64,000 bases of DNA from Oasisia sp. SBJ-2009 (GCA_964017155.1 OZ024856.1:11994125-12058124), one strand, 5' to 3'. Shown: positions 37,758 to 52,437, numbered from the stretch's first letter. Translations and numbers: made by a program. The notes: generated from the letters alone by a model not told the origin.

Positions 37758-40700
37758 AGTATGTGTGTTGCATAACGGATAAACACATTTAAGCGTTTCA
37801 CGAGAATAGTACTTGCATTCCGTGTAAAAAGTAGACCTCATATCAGGACATCACCAATTATTAATCGACGGATACGCGGCGTACGTACGCTGCTATTCCC
37901 TCGATTACGTGATTCGGAATTGTCGTGCACGTATCTTTCTTTCTCTATGAAAATAACTACAAAATACCTGGCATACTTTTAACGCGTTCGCCATATAGAT
38001 GCATGACGTGGCAAATAATCATCTCCAAACATGAAGTTGTTATGCTCGGTGGTGGATAATGATGTCCAAATAGTTGCGGGGGTGCGCCGGTAAAGTTCAT
38101 TCGTGTAGAAAAGCGTACCTATTTGCATACAGAAGTTTGACAAGTGGGTGGAGGAAATGTTGACGTTCTGGGGCCGTCCATTCGGAACTTGTGACTTTTA
38201 AAACAAAATTTCCAATAGTATTATACTTATTCGTGGAGACGTTGCGTAACGTAGGCCTAACCAGCAGTTCAATATAATAGATTCATTGCTATATCGTGGA
38301 AAACGGAAATAAAATGCTACTCGATACACAAGTCACCCTTTGAAATGAAGGGGTGAAATGTCATCATCATAATCTGGATAACAACAAATATATCGCAGAA
38401 TTGACAACTTACTTCTGGGATCATTCAGGTTTCATACATAGGCCTATAGGATAGGGTACGGGTCACCATGACATAGTGCTGATTTGGAGCAGACACTTGT
38501 TGTTAGCGGTGATGATCTGAACTTTAATATAAATCGAATAATAACGAATCATCAGTTAAGCCTCGTGTCGGTTTAATGACATCGTGGTTGATTCGTTTCT
38601 TTTAATCCCAACCAAAGGTGGGATTGTTCCCATTTCACACCGAGGCTATACAACTAAATAAGAATGCCCACTGTGTCGTAGTTAAATTGCATAAGGTCGT
38701 CGGCGCTATAGCACGCGTGGGACACACAGCCCGCGGCGGGGAATAACGGCGAGCGCTTTCATTGTACCTATTTGGGAAGGCATTTTGCGCTCATTACCAG
38801 CGTCGTTGTGACGGCGCGCGCAGCTATTTGGCATGCCGAGCGCGCGCGTAGACCCGTTACATATGGCTGGAGGAGACGCGACAACGACGCCGCCAGCGCT
38901 CCGCTGCCGGAGAAGACTGACGCTGCGTGCTGTCGTTAACATGTGATGCTTGAAAGTTTATTGCCAAGACAATTCCGGTTCGTTTGAAGCGGCGGTCATT
39001 GGCAACCAACGGCAGTCGTCCCGAAGCGGCCGTGCCACGTTATAAACGGGCTGACGGCGGCGAATAATTTATGTTCCGGAGCGGATTGTTTGAAACTGGC
39101 AAAAGCCGTTAACACAATATCCTTCGCTCCTAAATCGTCCACGGGTGTAGAAGTCGCTGTGGGTCTACCATCTACGTTGTGTAAACCCAGCGAATTTGCA
39201 GGGATGCTGCGCCGTTTGCAGAAACCATATTCATAATAGAGCCTATACCGTGTGATTGTTCTGGGAAGACCGCACCTCGCCGATCAGAAGACTACAGCCT
39301 ACATACTCTTACATATACACATATGAATATTACCCGTTTCCACGAAACAGATCAAACGTGCGCGCGCGTGTGTAAGAAACACTTGTGTGCAATACTCCAA
39401 TGAACGAACTCACACACGACCTAAACGATCGCACTGCGGTTCATGCATATTTTAAAGACTTCAGCTCGCGCGTAACAATAACAGCGGCTCCGCGAAACCG
39501 GTCTCCTGAGATCGGCGCGCCTTATCTAAACGCACAGGACGTGGTGACGGGAGTATTTTCTGGTTGTCCACGACGACAGTCATTACAAAGTGTATTGTCG
39601 TTTAGGGGATGCCATATTTTATTAAACAGTCCTGCATGCTTTAGCGGAATGCCCGGCAGCACCGAAGACTGTGCCTCCGACTGCTTCGCCACTGCCTTGC
39701 TGTTGTACGGCTGCCATTGGGTGTCTAACTGTCTATAACTATGGTAAATGGTGTACTTGGTGTACTAGATTGTGTGGACACGATGTGTGTTACATATACA
39801 CTAGTACTTTTACTATCAACTTAAAACAATCATGTCATTTCATCCATTTGTGTGTGTAATTAACCAATAAAGATATTGTGTCTTTTCTGCTTCCATAACT
39901 GTATTTGAGGGGTGGCTACTGGCTACTGGCTACCCAACTAGTAGGTTGCACCAAGTTGATTATACGCAACCGAAGCCTTGGGTAAATTCGCGTTGATTTA
40001 ACTATACAGTCACTTAACATTATATAAAGTACTACGCTTATATTAACAAATCACTATAATTCAAATTGCTCCTGCAACAAGTGTCAACCTTTATGCAATG
40101 TTTTAAAATGTATTATAAGATATATGGCTACTACAAATAATAAGAAATTAGTAGCGTGTGTATGATGAGATAATTTCATGATAGTATTACATTATTTTGA
40201 TAACAAATACGCATGCCTGCATATGCAGCAAATATGTGTATGAACTAATTATCATTAATTGGCCTGTATTGTCCCAGTATGTATGGAGCACATTTTATAT
40301 TGTTGACCATTAGGTACTGCATGATAAGCAGTGTCATGTTAAGCGATCAATAATACCTCAAACTTAAAATGTAAATAAAAAGTGGCTGAACAAACTTCTT
40401 AGACAAAACAACTCACTACACCTCTATGTCTAGGGGCAGGCGGTAAATGTAACTGTGTGCTCATTTGTAGCTGCAGTGTTCAGCGGGTGACCCAAACGGG
40501 CGGTTGATCGGCACGACACTGTTCCACTCGGTTTACGGGTTAAGCGAATACGCGGTCCAGCGTTAAAAAGCTAATCAATGAGAGGTGCAGGCGATGCAAT
40601 GCAACGCGCGCAAGAACGACCGGGCCGGGCCTGCTCGTGACGCGGTAGACTTTGTCCTCGGCCACGCCGCACAAATAAAGTTGTTGCCGATATGCATAAA

Positions 40701-43700
40701 ACAGTTATCACGTCAGTCGCCTTGTGCACAGTCAGGTGGTTAGACAGGCCACGTTAATAACTCACAGTCCCACAGTAATCGCATGTTGTCACTTCGACAT
40801 AAGATTTTAAACGAACGTATCGAATATTCTTTACATCGGTGTATCAGGTGCAGGTTATAAAAATAGCAATGTCATAGTGGATTCCAATAAAACCTGAATA
40901 TGACCAAACTAAACACGACCACATCAGTACCCAGCCCCGGTGTTGTACTATATATAAAATTCTGAAAGAAGGGGGCGGTAGGAAGACGAAATAATTGGTT
41001 AGCACATGAAAAGGAACCGACGATAGCGGTTTTAAATCAATGCCTGGAGAAACTGAATGATTAGTTACATCAAACATCGCGCATTTTTATATAAGAATAT
41101 GTGTATCATAATAATAAATATATGTTTATCATATGGTAGACATAACGATTACGTATGCCTCTTCTAAGTATTGCATTTGCCAAGTACAAAGGAAGTCCAG
41201 CAGACTAAGCACATAATAATTCAGGAAATCTTGTTACCCGGTACAAACTAATTACTGTTTTGAGCATGTCCCTAACGGAACCGTGTATAATCAGTTTATG
41301 TACATTCCACTGAGGGAGTACGTGAAAGGAAGCACCCAATGAATTCTGAAAACCAACACCGCAACAATCAAAGAAGGAATTATTCATTAACTTGACTCGC
41401 CCATCTATCGCTGTCACTTAATATCCGCGGTCGTTGGCGGCAAGAAACAATGGCCAACGGTGTACAAGTCGCACCACATTAAATCTATCAAATCGAGATA
41501 GAGACCAAGCATTCGCGTGATCCGTCGCACTAGACATCAACCAAGCGAAGGCAATCTTCTAAAAGGGATCGCGTTCGAACCTGCTGTAATATATCAGTTG
41601 ACCCGGACGGTGAATTTATCCGGCAGTGTCTTGGTGTGTTGGTTAAATTTCCTCCACACCAATCTTTGACTATTGACCGTTGGCTGTGCTTTGGGGAAAC
41701 CGTGATGGCAGTCAACGCTATCGCCACTTAAAGCTGGGAGACAGAGCATCGCGTGGCAACGCATTCAATAGCAGGCTTACCATAAAGGATTGTGCAAACA
41801 CCTTCTGCACTTTACGCGTTTCTTTACCCCGCGTAGGCAAGCTCCCGTGTTTGCCGACTTGCGCAGAAAATCGATGAACTAATGTAGGTGAAACATTAGG
41901 AAACTTCCTTCTCTAATAAACGTATTCAACAATTTCAGCAAGTCAGGGAATGACGACGACTTAATGCACTGCTGATTGTGTGTACTTAAATCTACAGATG
42001 GGTGTCTTTGTTTGCATTTCCTCCGGCGCGATGGATTCGTGACGACGCCATTGTCCACGGGAGATATGTTGATCTGCGGCTATAATATATAACGATCTCG
42101 CGTCTGGATCGTGACGCTATCCATAACGACGTTTTATTCTTGTCAAGCGCAAGACTATAACAAATCGAGTAAACTAATGTTATAATTAATATTGAAGGTA
42201 ATGGAGCTGTTTCGAGGAAAACCACCCAATTCTTAGACGTCTACACAGATGTTATAGTATTGCACGGGGACTTGACAAAATGACTGCTGTTTGAGATGTA
42301 ACTAGTTAAACAATAATCAGTTTAATTACAAAGAGACTTTGTTTGTTGACATCGTTGGAAATTATAGATGATAAGTTGACGTTATGTAGTCGAATTCATA
42401 TTTATTTTGTACATGGAAATTGTATTGATTTTTGTTGGGCGTTGCACTCGTAATCAATATTTTTACTGATCATAACCATACTTATCATGTACACAAATGG
42501 ATAAATATAACTATAGTGATTAAGTTGCCCGTGTGTCTTTATGGTAACATATCCATACTTCTCAGGAAATACTGCATGTTAATCCACGGTTACATGAACC
42601 ATTTTAGCATAATAGTACAACGTAGTGTAGTAACCAACATATCAATTATTATTAGAAAAAACTTTGTTGTAGGTAATTAACTATAGATTTATAACACTAT
42701 GAGACTCGTATTCGTCTGTACGGTTGTGTATTACAAGCAAACAAGAACTCATCAACCAAATCGTTTTATAGCGATGGAGTGCCACGATGACGTCACTCTG
42801 CCAGTTCGTAGTGCTTGTGACACCGATGAGCATTTGCAGGCAACATTGCGCACATTACCACAAATATCGCCCCCGATTTCGATGCACTGGTAAATGCGAA
42901 GTAATGTCAACCGTGACTTTAAATGTTCGATTATATGTCAAGACGTATATACTTATGACTGTACTTGATTGACGCTCCGGCCTGGCAGAACTAGAACTTT
43001 AGTGGAGAAAAACCAGTTTTGTTTAGTTGATACATAGTGTACAAGTGGTAATCATTGATTTAGTTTAATATTCATTGTACCCAAATAATACTTAATTTGT
43101 ATATATTGTACTGTAGCGTCCTAGTCGATGGCAAAGGCTTCAGTAAGCGCGCCTCATACCCGATAATGCACAAACCGTGCGCATCGCTTTGCGTTTATGA
43201 TATCTTGCAGGGGCGGCCGGCCGGTTCTCATGCGAACATTTATGAATAGTGTTTGTTTCACGCGGTGTTCCGTCTCGTAATGGCTTTATGGAAATGTTAT
43301 GACATTCGATTGGAGTCACTCAACTACTCAAGGTGATGAGAAAGCCGCGGTGGCCGACCTTTGTGCGTCGACAGACGCCCGGTCGGACGCTGCGTGTCTT
43401 TGTGGGCGAGCCAGTCTTGACAATGGCCGAACGACAAAGGCGCGAAATCATCGAACTCGCAACTAAAACCACTTGGTCTAGAGCGCCACGGCTTCAGGCG
43501 CCGCTGAGCGTTTACAATGGCCGTCATATTTTGTTGTCGTAAATGGAAGAACGTATCGGCGATTTCTCGCTTTGTTGACGATCGTTTAAGGAAATGCGAT
43601 AATGCACCTTGCGCGGGCGTCGCCATGACGCATTGTTCGGCTTCTGCGAGTATCGACGGCTTTCAGAGCCGCAATGCCAAGTAATTAGACGTGATAAAGA

Positions 43701-44240
43701 AGTGTTTACATCTTGCATGCGGGTCTGTATCTTTCGATATTCGCTGTATTGGACACCCGAAGGCTCACAATTAAATTGCTTTCTGGCGAACGGCATTAAT
43801 GCATGGATACTAATTCCCAGCATGATGCTGCGGCTGATGTGATCTGGTGGCAATTATTTCTCCGTATGTGTGTAACGGAACCCACAACACGTGTATTCGA
43901 GTACACATGTTACACTGGCGCTAAACAAGGCAACTATATAGTACATCTACACATGAAATACGTTACTGTTGTATCATTGTTTTATTTGATAAATGTCCGT
44001 TCGTTTTTGTCCGTTTTAGATTCTCAATATCATATACTCCGCAGTCAGGACATTTAGCGTTGTCTCATTTTCACAATAAAGTTCGAAAGCATACATTTTG
44101 TACAATTTACGAAATCCATATATTAAGAAAACAACTGTTACAGTTCTCGACGACTAAGGATCAACATGACAGCACCACAAGTAGTTTTATTTCAATGTTA
44201 TGTATTTCAGACGTTTCACCAATACGCTTTTTATATACAG

Positions 44241-44243
<3 letters not shown>

Positions 44244-44306
<63 letters not shown>
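44244..44306. repeat. (TA)n microsatellite
   Basis: About 31 uninterrupted units within the phase-0 intron. Confidence 0.97.
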
Positions 44307-44309
<3 letters not shown>

Positions 44310-46785
44310 TACTAGGATTTGGCCGAGTTGACAGGCGATTGTGTCATCTGAAATGTACTAGCAAATACGATGTGAATATTTTGTCAGTTTGTGTTGATGG
44401 TTTGATTATATGTTTACATTGCTGTTGATTGATGGTGGATTCAACAGTGAAGTGCGATAGTTGTTTTTAAGTTAGCCACATTTCTGTGTATGTTCCCAGT
44501 AGGTTGTAATGGCCATTATAGGTGTGGAAGGTCATCACTGAGCATTGCTCTTTGTGTAGGCAGATTGTCAGCGTATCTTCACCGACGTTGCATTAAACTG
44601 CTGTTTGTGTAAGCATGTAGGCACAAGCGGTTATCGAGGCAATTTATTTGTTTAATTTGGTGCGTGGACGACGTCCTTTGAAACGGACACCACTACGCAG
44701 AGCGGTATCAAATGATTCAACAGGTCGCATGGGAATTAAAACGACAAGACATTCTATGAATATTCAACTGACCACCCTATCAGCGCGGGGGTGTTAGCGG
44801 CCCCTATTAAACCAAACACTCGCAGGTGTTATTTTGGTTTTTCGATACACCCATCCACATGCTCCGCGATAGGCTTGTGGTTGTGGTTCTTCGTATCGAT
44901 ATCGGTTTTAACATCGTTCGTGGGACACCTGGCTCAGTCGACACAACACAACGAGCGCCTGATTTGAGCCAGCAGCCTTGTCTTTGTTGCCCGCCACCCG
45001 AAGCCCTTTTCCCCTGCCTCGCTCGCCCGCATCGGTCGAGACAAAGTCCCCGTATTACCGCGAGCGGTGATGAATGCCGACTGCGACGGTGGCAGATGTC
45101 CCGTGCCGCCTGCGGGCCACGCTCAGTCTTACGACCGCGGCACGCGTCGCTACAACTTTCTAAAGGGCGCCCGCGGGGAAGAATGGCTCTTAAGGCAAGC
45201 GGCAATCATTGTTGCTAAGGCGTCGTCATTTATTGCTTCCAGTCTTGTAGACAAGCGCGGCTTCGGGGTGACAACGATTTAGGGATGATCGATCAAATGA
45301 GGCAGGCAGGCCTGAATGGACTCCTACACAGTGTCAGGTAGACGTATGAAGATGGACCTATTGTTACTGTCATACCTGTGCCACAATAGACATGACGCTG
45401 CCTTGCGTCCCCGAGCTCCCGGGCCCCATCGATCATTCCCGCTTAATCCCCGAGTGCTGGTTAGACATCAATCAACTTCAACGTCTTCTTTTTTAGTATC
45501 ACTCCCTATCGCTCACGCTAACCTCCTTCCACACTTTGCGTCTCTTCCCCCGAACCACGCATCTTTGAAGGCGGACACTGTTACCCGATTAATTAGAAGA
45601 CGCTCAGGGTTGCGCCAGTCGTGTGAATTACATTGGAGACAAGAGCGGAGGGGATAAAAGCGACAAAGTGGATATTAGGCAACGAGCGCTGATCCTATTA
45701 TGCGCCAATTAAGTCCCCGGAAACCCAAGACCGCTTGCAATTAGTCAAAGATGCCGTCAGTATTGAAGTCATTCTCCGTCGGCCGCTGTAAAACTGGCGA
45801 CAAGTACATTGCATATTTATACTGACTGTCATCAGGTGCGCCAAGGTATCGCTAATCAAGAATGCAATCACGGGACAGGGCGGCGCGATCATGCAATTCA
45901 ACGAGCCAGGCTCCGTCGGGTCCGAGTCGCATTGTGCGTGCTTAGCGACGCGGGCGTAATTTGGGCGGCTGTTTCTCGCCGGTTTATTCCAGTCGGCATA
46001 AGAATTAGTGCGCCAGGCGTGTCGAGCTTTAAGACATTAGATCAGATTATATCGACTACAGCCGACTGTGTGTAAATAAGCGCGTTTGGCCGAGTGAGCT
46101 TCGGTGTGGCTGCCGCCACGCCACGACTGATTGAACTGTCTCTTCTACGGACTAGCGCATTCAAGCACGAACCCCCGGCGCCGCAATTTATCGCCTTCTT
46201 CTGCTTCGTGAGCATCTTGCGGGATGCCTGCTGACACAAAGCCTTGCTTCGGCTACTGCGACTGCTGCTGCAGCTATATCCCAAATGGTAGTTAAATCCT
46301 CCGACGTGACAGTTGCGATTACTCCTTGTTCGAGTTGGCTCTTGGTCGGTCGAACGAATTTAAGTACCTTCGCTGGAGATCCGAGTTTGGTAATCGATAG
46401 CTTCCGTTGTAAGCATGGAAAACGTATCCCCCGTTCGAGTTATTTAAGCTGTTTGAAAAGACGTAATAATTTTTCTGTCAGTTTTAATATAACTGAAATA
46501 ATTGAAACAAGTTGTAATTTCTTTGGCGATTGGAACAATGCAGGTGCGCATTGAGAAGCAATTACTTGGTGCAAGAAGAAGAATGACATCAGATGCACTG
46601 TAGCGTCACAATCATCCACTTCCGACGTAGAAACTGGATTTATGCACTAAAAATGTGAAGTTGAACGACGCTGGAGGAAATCAATACATTTTTGTGTCGT
46701 AGAACACAAAAACACACATGACGCACATAACGAGAATTATCAGAAACAAGGACAAAGAACAGCGAGTTGGTGACAAAAGACTCAC

Positions 46786-46930
46786 CTCGATCTGATTGTT
46801 CCTGTTGTAGTGTAGCGACAACACTCGGTAGATCTCCGTGTCGGTGCTGACGGCGATGTCTTCCGGGTTCTTCACGCCCTCCGAGATGGCCTGTCTTGCA
46901 TACTTCTCCATCTGAATGTAGTAGAATTCC
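46786..46930 (-). CDS. prospero: prospero homolog, homeodomain/Prospero-domain junction exon
   Basis: 145 nt: one base completes the arginine of WFSNFR, then 48 codons begin [13 protein letters not shown], pass through [12 protein letters not shown] and end in [10 protein letters not shown]. This covers the end of homeodomain helix 3 and the first part of the Prospero domain. [13 protein letters not shown] and LHYNRNN are near-invariant in the family. The acceptor is TCTGATTACAG with a pyrimidine-rich stretch before it; the donor is GAG|GTGAGT, an almost ideal U2 donor. A near-perfect copy of the acceptor lies 66 nt upstream (exon start would be 46996) and the frame between them is open, so a longer in-frame form of this exon is possible (see findings). 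The assignment itself is secure. Confidence 0.96.
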
Positions 46931-46989
46931 CTGTAATCAGACAAAGACAGCTTTAGTCGAATCGAAAGAACTGGTATACGTGTCTTCAT

Positions 46990-47013
46990 GAATTCCCTAT
47001 AATCATACAAAGA
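46990..47013 (-). promoter_or_regulatory. duplicated splice acceptor upstream of the prospero junction exon
   Basis: 24 bp matching 46924-46947 with two mismatches. Both copies contain, on the minus strand, TCTTTGT, a GATTA core, an AG acceptor and GGAATTC. The copies are 66 nt apart, a multiple of three, and the intervening frame has no stop. Use of the upstream AG (exon start 46996) would insert 22 residues between WFSNFR and EFYY. Whether it is used is unknown. Confidence 0.55.
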
Positions 47014-48539
47014 AATATTTCATCGCGAGGACGTGTATAGGCCTACATGCATTGGTTGTAACAGACAATATAACCATACCAATGGATAGGGCCTGCAACA
47101 GATACGGTATGATGCAATACGTTCTGCTTTGGCCAGTACTAGCAACACATACTTTCCTAGTGCCTATAGGCCCTACTTCTATTTAAATGGCGGTTCTAGA
47201 AGCGTGAAAAAGCGATATCGAGAAAGCATACAACTGATCGTGTTTCGACACACATATATAAACATTTAAAGGTCCTGTATGATGGCAAATTTATTCTATT
47301 AACAATGAATTAGTATAATATATTACATCAGTATATTCGGACTATTAGAATAGCGTGCTTTCGAATAAAAGTGTAGAGCTCTCGTCGTTTTAGTATGATG
47401 ATTAATAAAAATATATAGTATGTTGATGATATTGTGTGCAATTAATGCGTCGTGTTGCAACGTATTGCAAAGGAATGTAAATGTACGCCGATGCGCAACA
47501 GTTCTGTCGGCATGGTTATTTAATAGCAACCACTTTGTCTCGGGGACATTCTGTATTAAATTATTCAACCGACGTTTTGCAGTTTATTGGACGAGTCGAA
47601 GCATCGTTACGGTCCCACTTTTTAAAGAGGACACTGGTGCAAGTGACAGTGACAGATACGTGCCACAGCACTGGCTTTCTACGCTAAGTGCAATGTTTGA
47701 CACGCCGTTTAACGGATTCCTAGGCGCCGTTTCAATCGGTCGTTCAACAGGCGTCACGATCCCAAGTCCGGTTTCAGAAAACGTCGACATAAAAACCATT
47801 TCGACAGATCATCCCATCCATTGACAAATCAGAAGAACTGTCAGGCGGTTGTAATGCCGACAAATCTCCCTCGCCGCGAGGATGTGCGCAGACGTTGTTG
47901 TTATTACCGAAGACATCAATTTTATTCAGCTCGAATCAGCCACTCTCTAACTTAATCATCGCTTAAATCTGTAATTCCGCCGTAATCACGCAGAAAGTCC
48001 CCTGAAATACTGCACGCGCGCGAGATTGGTTAATTGTGCGCGAGATATTGATATTAAGACGATTCTGTGACAAGCTATTTGTACAATCGGCTTCTTATAT
48101 TAATGGCGGCATTACTCGAGAGCCGTCGCAGTACTTCTGGGAGTTTGCCGCGCACCGCTTATCGGCCTTAATGCTCCCGAGCTACCGCCATTACATCGTG
48201 CGCGCAGACGGAGGTTCTGCGAGCCGGCGTCCCCCAATTACGTGGGGATGTTTCATGTATGAGGGACGAACCGGATACAAGATTGGTCTCTAAATGCATA
48301 TTACATACGCCTTGTTGCGCTCCGGCATCTGTCATGCCAGGCGAATCCACCGGGGGCGCTATATCAAGTGGCAGTCGGCCGCTGAAGTCGCTGTGCCTGC
48401 AGTGGTTCGTTCGGCCGCTGGTCTTATAGACGTTCACGTAAAAATCAACGAGAGCTAGCTTGTTAAGCATAACGTTTTAACAGTATTTTTTTTATCTAGT
48501 TACACGCGTGGGAAGCTACCCACATAGTATGCACCTACC

Positions 48540-48612
48540 CACGCACGCACGCACGCACGCACGCATGCACGCAAACACGCACGCAAGCACGCATGCACGT
48601 ATGCACACGTGT
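48540..48612. repeat. (ACGC)n microsatellite
   Basis: ACGC units with ATGC and AAAC interruptions, ending in ATGCACACGTGTGTACGTGC, which is partly self-complementary. Confidence 0.95.
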
Positions 48613-48774
48613 GTACGTGCAGTGCTGCAGCATAATCAGTGAGTGTACACGCAACGTACTACAGTAGTCATTCAGAGGTATCTGTGAGGAACGAATATAG
48701 CATCGTTCAGTAACGACAGTGCATCCGAAAGTTGAAACATAGGTCAACGATAATTCATAATGTGGAAATAGTTG

Positions 48775-48819
48775 CATTATTTTGATGATGCTTAAATTTT
48801 CATTATTTTGATGATGCTT
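48775..48819 (+). repeat. 26-bp tandem duplication
   Basis: CATTATTTTGATGATGCTT occurs at 48775 and again at 48801. Confidence 0.95.
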
Positions 48820-50481
48820 GAAGTTCATTGTGTCAGAAACCGATGCCTCAACATTTACAGTAACGTAGCGTTGTTATGTCGACACGAGACCAGGTTGGTC
48901 TTGGGGTGTCGTTAACGAATGTACAGACACGGTTACGGCAGAGATGTTCAATGGTCCGTGTCGTGCAGTCAGTGAACCGTGACAAACCACTCAACGAAAC
49001 AAATTGCTGCAGGCGTGGAGGCTATTAGCACTAACAAGGTACACATTGTTGACTCATCGTACACATATCTGCACGACAACACGATCAATAGTATACAAAG
49101 ACGTGCATAACAAAAAATAAGCCACTGCTAAATATTGATTTAAATTCTTATTTTTCCAAAAATGTTTAAGATCTGAAAAGACATCTTTAATAAAAAAATC
49201 TTCACGTGATGAAAATGTTTATTCCTAGTTATAAATTCGCGATGTTACGCAGGTTCTTCTCAGCTGTCTGCCACGTAATGCGAAAGTTGGCGCAATTAAT
49301 CGATTGGGAAACCAGCTGCGAATGACTAGCAGCATTCTTACATTATCTCTCCTTGTCTGATTGAAGACATAAAGTATCGGAACTGCGACAGCGAGAGACG
49401 CAGCCGGCACGAACAGTCTTTTTTCGAGTCTTAATCGAAAGCAAAACATGACCGATTTTTGACATACTCGCATCTCGTTTGAGTCGGCAAAACGTATAGG
49501 GCTAATGTTTATGAACACGCTCTTTACTCCCGTGCGACAAACATTGTTTGGCTTTATATATCGACCGTACTAAGTTTGTCGAGTCATCCCTGGTGTTGCT
49601 GCGATGACGTCATCATGCAGTACAGGTGGTGGGTGGGCGCCAGCTGCCGGCGACAAGTGCAGCGGAGGAGACGACGATCGTTTGTCTGCGCCACTTCCCA
49701 TGTCACCGGACGCACGTTCTCGTTTCCCCGTGCCCCCTGCGCCCGACCAGCCGGCGTCTTGCAGTGACCCGGCAGCGCAACGTAAACACTCTTAAAGAGA
49801 ATGTAATGAGGTGTAGCGGGGGCACGACACACGCCCGCACCCAGCGGGGACACCTTTATCCCCGCCGCCCTCGCCGCCGACTCCTGGCCGTGCTCCCCGG
49901 CAGATTGGACGGCCTCGCGAGCAGCTGTCCGAGGACGCTAACACCGCGGTGCGCCACGGCCAGGTGCCGGGGCGGCGTCTCGAAGACAAAGAGCGGGCGG
50001 GCGGGAGACGGCAAGACATCACCGGCTGAAGGATCACCCCCGCTCCCACTCCCGAACAAAGGACCAGCACGCTGGTGACCGGCGACGTTCTTGTCGGCCG
50101 GTTTTTACACATCTGTTGTGTCGTTGACACCTTTGTTGACTGACGACTGTCATCGTTTCTAAAGCGACAACTTGTCGCATGTTTGTAATGTTGCTTACAA
50201 AGACGGATACAAGGAGGACAAACGCAGACAAACCGATGTAGTAATATTGGCAATATTGGTAACTTGGTATGCGTAATCTATGTATATATTGTTAATTTGA
50301 CTTATATATAAAACAACTATAAAGGGAGAGTGGTATAGCCACGATGAGTAGACAATGTCCAAAGAGAGGACGTTCCAGTATGTAGTTGATGTGAAAATGC
50401 CACGCAAATATAAATAAATAAATATGGCAATGACGAATGAAACCAGAAGTTCAACAATGTCAATGAATATCTACTAATATA

Positions 50482-50525
50482 CATCACACAATTAAGATAA
50501 TTGGGGTATCTTAATTATTTATATG
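50482..50525. repeat. 44-bp hairpin motif, copy 1
   Basis: CATCACACAATTAAGATAAT followed by a G-rich loop and ATCTTAATTATTTATATG. AATTAAGAT (50490-50498) pairs perfectly with ATCTTAATT (50508-50516). The second copy is at 56519. Confidence 0.8.
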
Positions 50526-52087
50526 AAATCCCCATGTCGCTCTGAATATCAGTTAACTAGATTTGAACATATTTAGTACATAACTGGATGCGAAACACAA
50601 ATGAACAACAACATAACTGTAACACCATAAAAAAATCTCCCTTGTTGTAGTGGAGCTGGTTGTTTATGATAATGGCACTAATCATATTGTACTAATGACC
50701 CGCAAAATTATCTCCGCACCGGCATGAACCGCTGAAGTGGTACGTTGCAATAAAGACTACGGGACCGAACCGAACCGAACCGCGCAACGGCAAGGCTTTG
50801 TATTTCCGGAAGACGCTCGCTTCAGACACTTTAATAAAACCAGCGGTTGTCCACAGTGAACGATGCACGTCGGATGCGGGCAATAAAAGACAGAACGATC
50901 GGACGCGTTCATGTGCCGATTACAGCCTTCCATTACGCGTCGTCATTGTCTTCGTCTGCCAAATATTAACTCAACTAGTTGTTACACCTTTCCGCCGTCG
51001 CAATCTCGCGTTGACCACCATAATTGCAATACTCGCGGGACGTATTAAAAGCGCGTGATGCGGTCGTGACGTACGCGTGTCCTACGCAAACAGATGGGAT
51101 GTATTGGGGCGAGTGTATCCCTAAATGGACATGTACTGATTATCGGAACACGGCATAAACTGATTATCCAGCTGTTAGAACACTTTCGCAATTACTGTGG
51201 CATCTATCGTCGACAAGATGCAATTATACACGTCGTCCGGTTTCGTTGACATGTTAGCGACCACCCTCACACTCGCGTGCGTGTATCGGACACAAGTATA
51301 TGCAAAGTTCATTTAGATAATTATCTAAGAGCCGACTGGTTCGTTGGACCTTTATTGGCGGTCGGCGGCGTCTCGCAAAGAGCAATAATAGCCGTAATTT
51401 ACTGCTTGTCGACGCAAGGCAATTGTGAGAACAATTAAGTCTAACGGTAGAGCGGCGTGGCTGGTGGCCGCACTTGACTGCACCGCGGGGAGACCGGACG
51501 CCACGGGCGGTTTACGCAGCGAAACAATCCGCCACCAACCACCAACCAAACACCGGCGGCGATGTGGCACCTGAAAGCTCTCCGTCGACACGACATTAAA
51601 CCCGCGTACGTTTCGATATGTGTCCACTATATGTGTACAGTGTCCACTCTGTCAACGCAATGGACGGATCCGTGTCGCCGTTCGTCGGCAGTTTGGTCAT
51701 TCTTTGACTTGAGAAAGTCACCGGAATAGTCTGTTCACCATATCAAATCTGCTTTTAATGTCGAGTTATTTGGGTGTTTATTTTATACTGCATGATTTTA
51801 ATAATTATTTATTTAATGACACGTTATTATAGGTATTCATTTGTTTACATTTTATTTAAGTTATTTGGTTTACACTTTTTGTCTCACTTCATGTGTTATA
51901 TATTTTTATACAGCATTTCATATTCACAATGATATAACTATTTTTATTTTATTTATGTTTACATAACTTATATTGTTTTATAGATTACTGTAATATTTAT
52001 ACACACTATTGAACATTGTCATACCCTAGAGACCAGTGTATGATAAAGTTTATTGTTATTATTGTTATCTAATGATGTATTTATGGT

Positions 52088-52437
<350 letters not shown>

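Larger units (their letters stand above)
36575..46785 (-). other. prospero intron (phase 0), 10.2 kb
   Basis: Lies between the junction exon and the terminal exon; donor GTGAGT at 46785, acceptor GACAG at 36575. No coding segment is recognised in either strand. It holds two long (TA)n tracts (37681-37752 and 44244-44306), and CpG-rich, high-complexity patches at about 38650-39100, 39470-39700, 40480-40740, 41990-42120, 42770-42900, 43120-43650 and 44900-46400. A perfect CRE palindrome TGACGTCA sits at 42788-42795. The CpG-rich patches are candidate intronic enhancers by inference only; many short open frames there look like chance products of GC-rich DNA. Confidence 0.9.

Noticed and set aside
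41490..41600. B-box-like GTTCGAACC suggesting a tRNA gene
   Set aside because: No A box or cloverleaf upstream at the proper distance.
44807..45218. Open frames of 130 and 132 codons on opposite strands
   Set aside because: GC-rich sequence with few stops on both strands; low-complexity products without domain similarity.
49792..50253. Open frames of about 150 codons on both strands
   Set aside because: Same CpG-rich patch effect; no domain and no matching splice phases with prospero exons.
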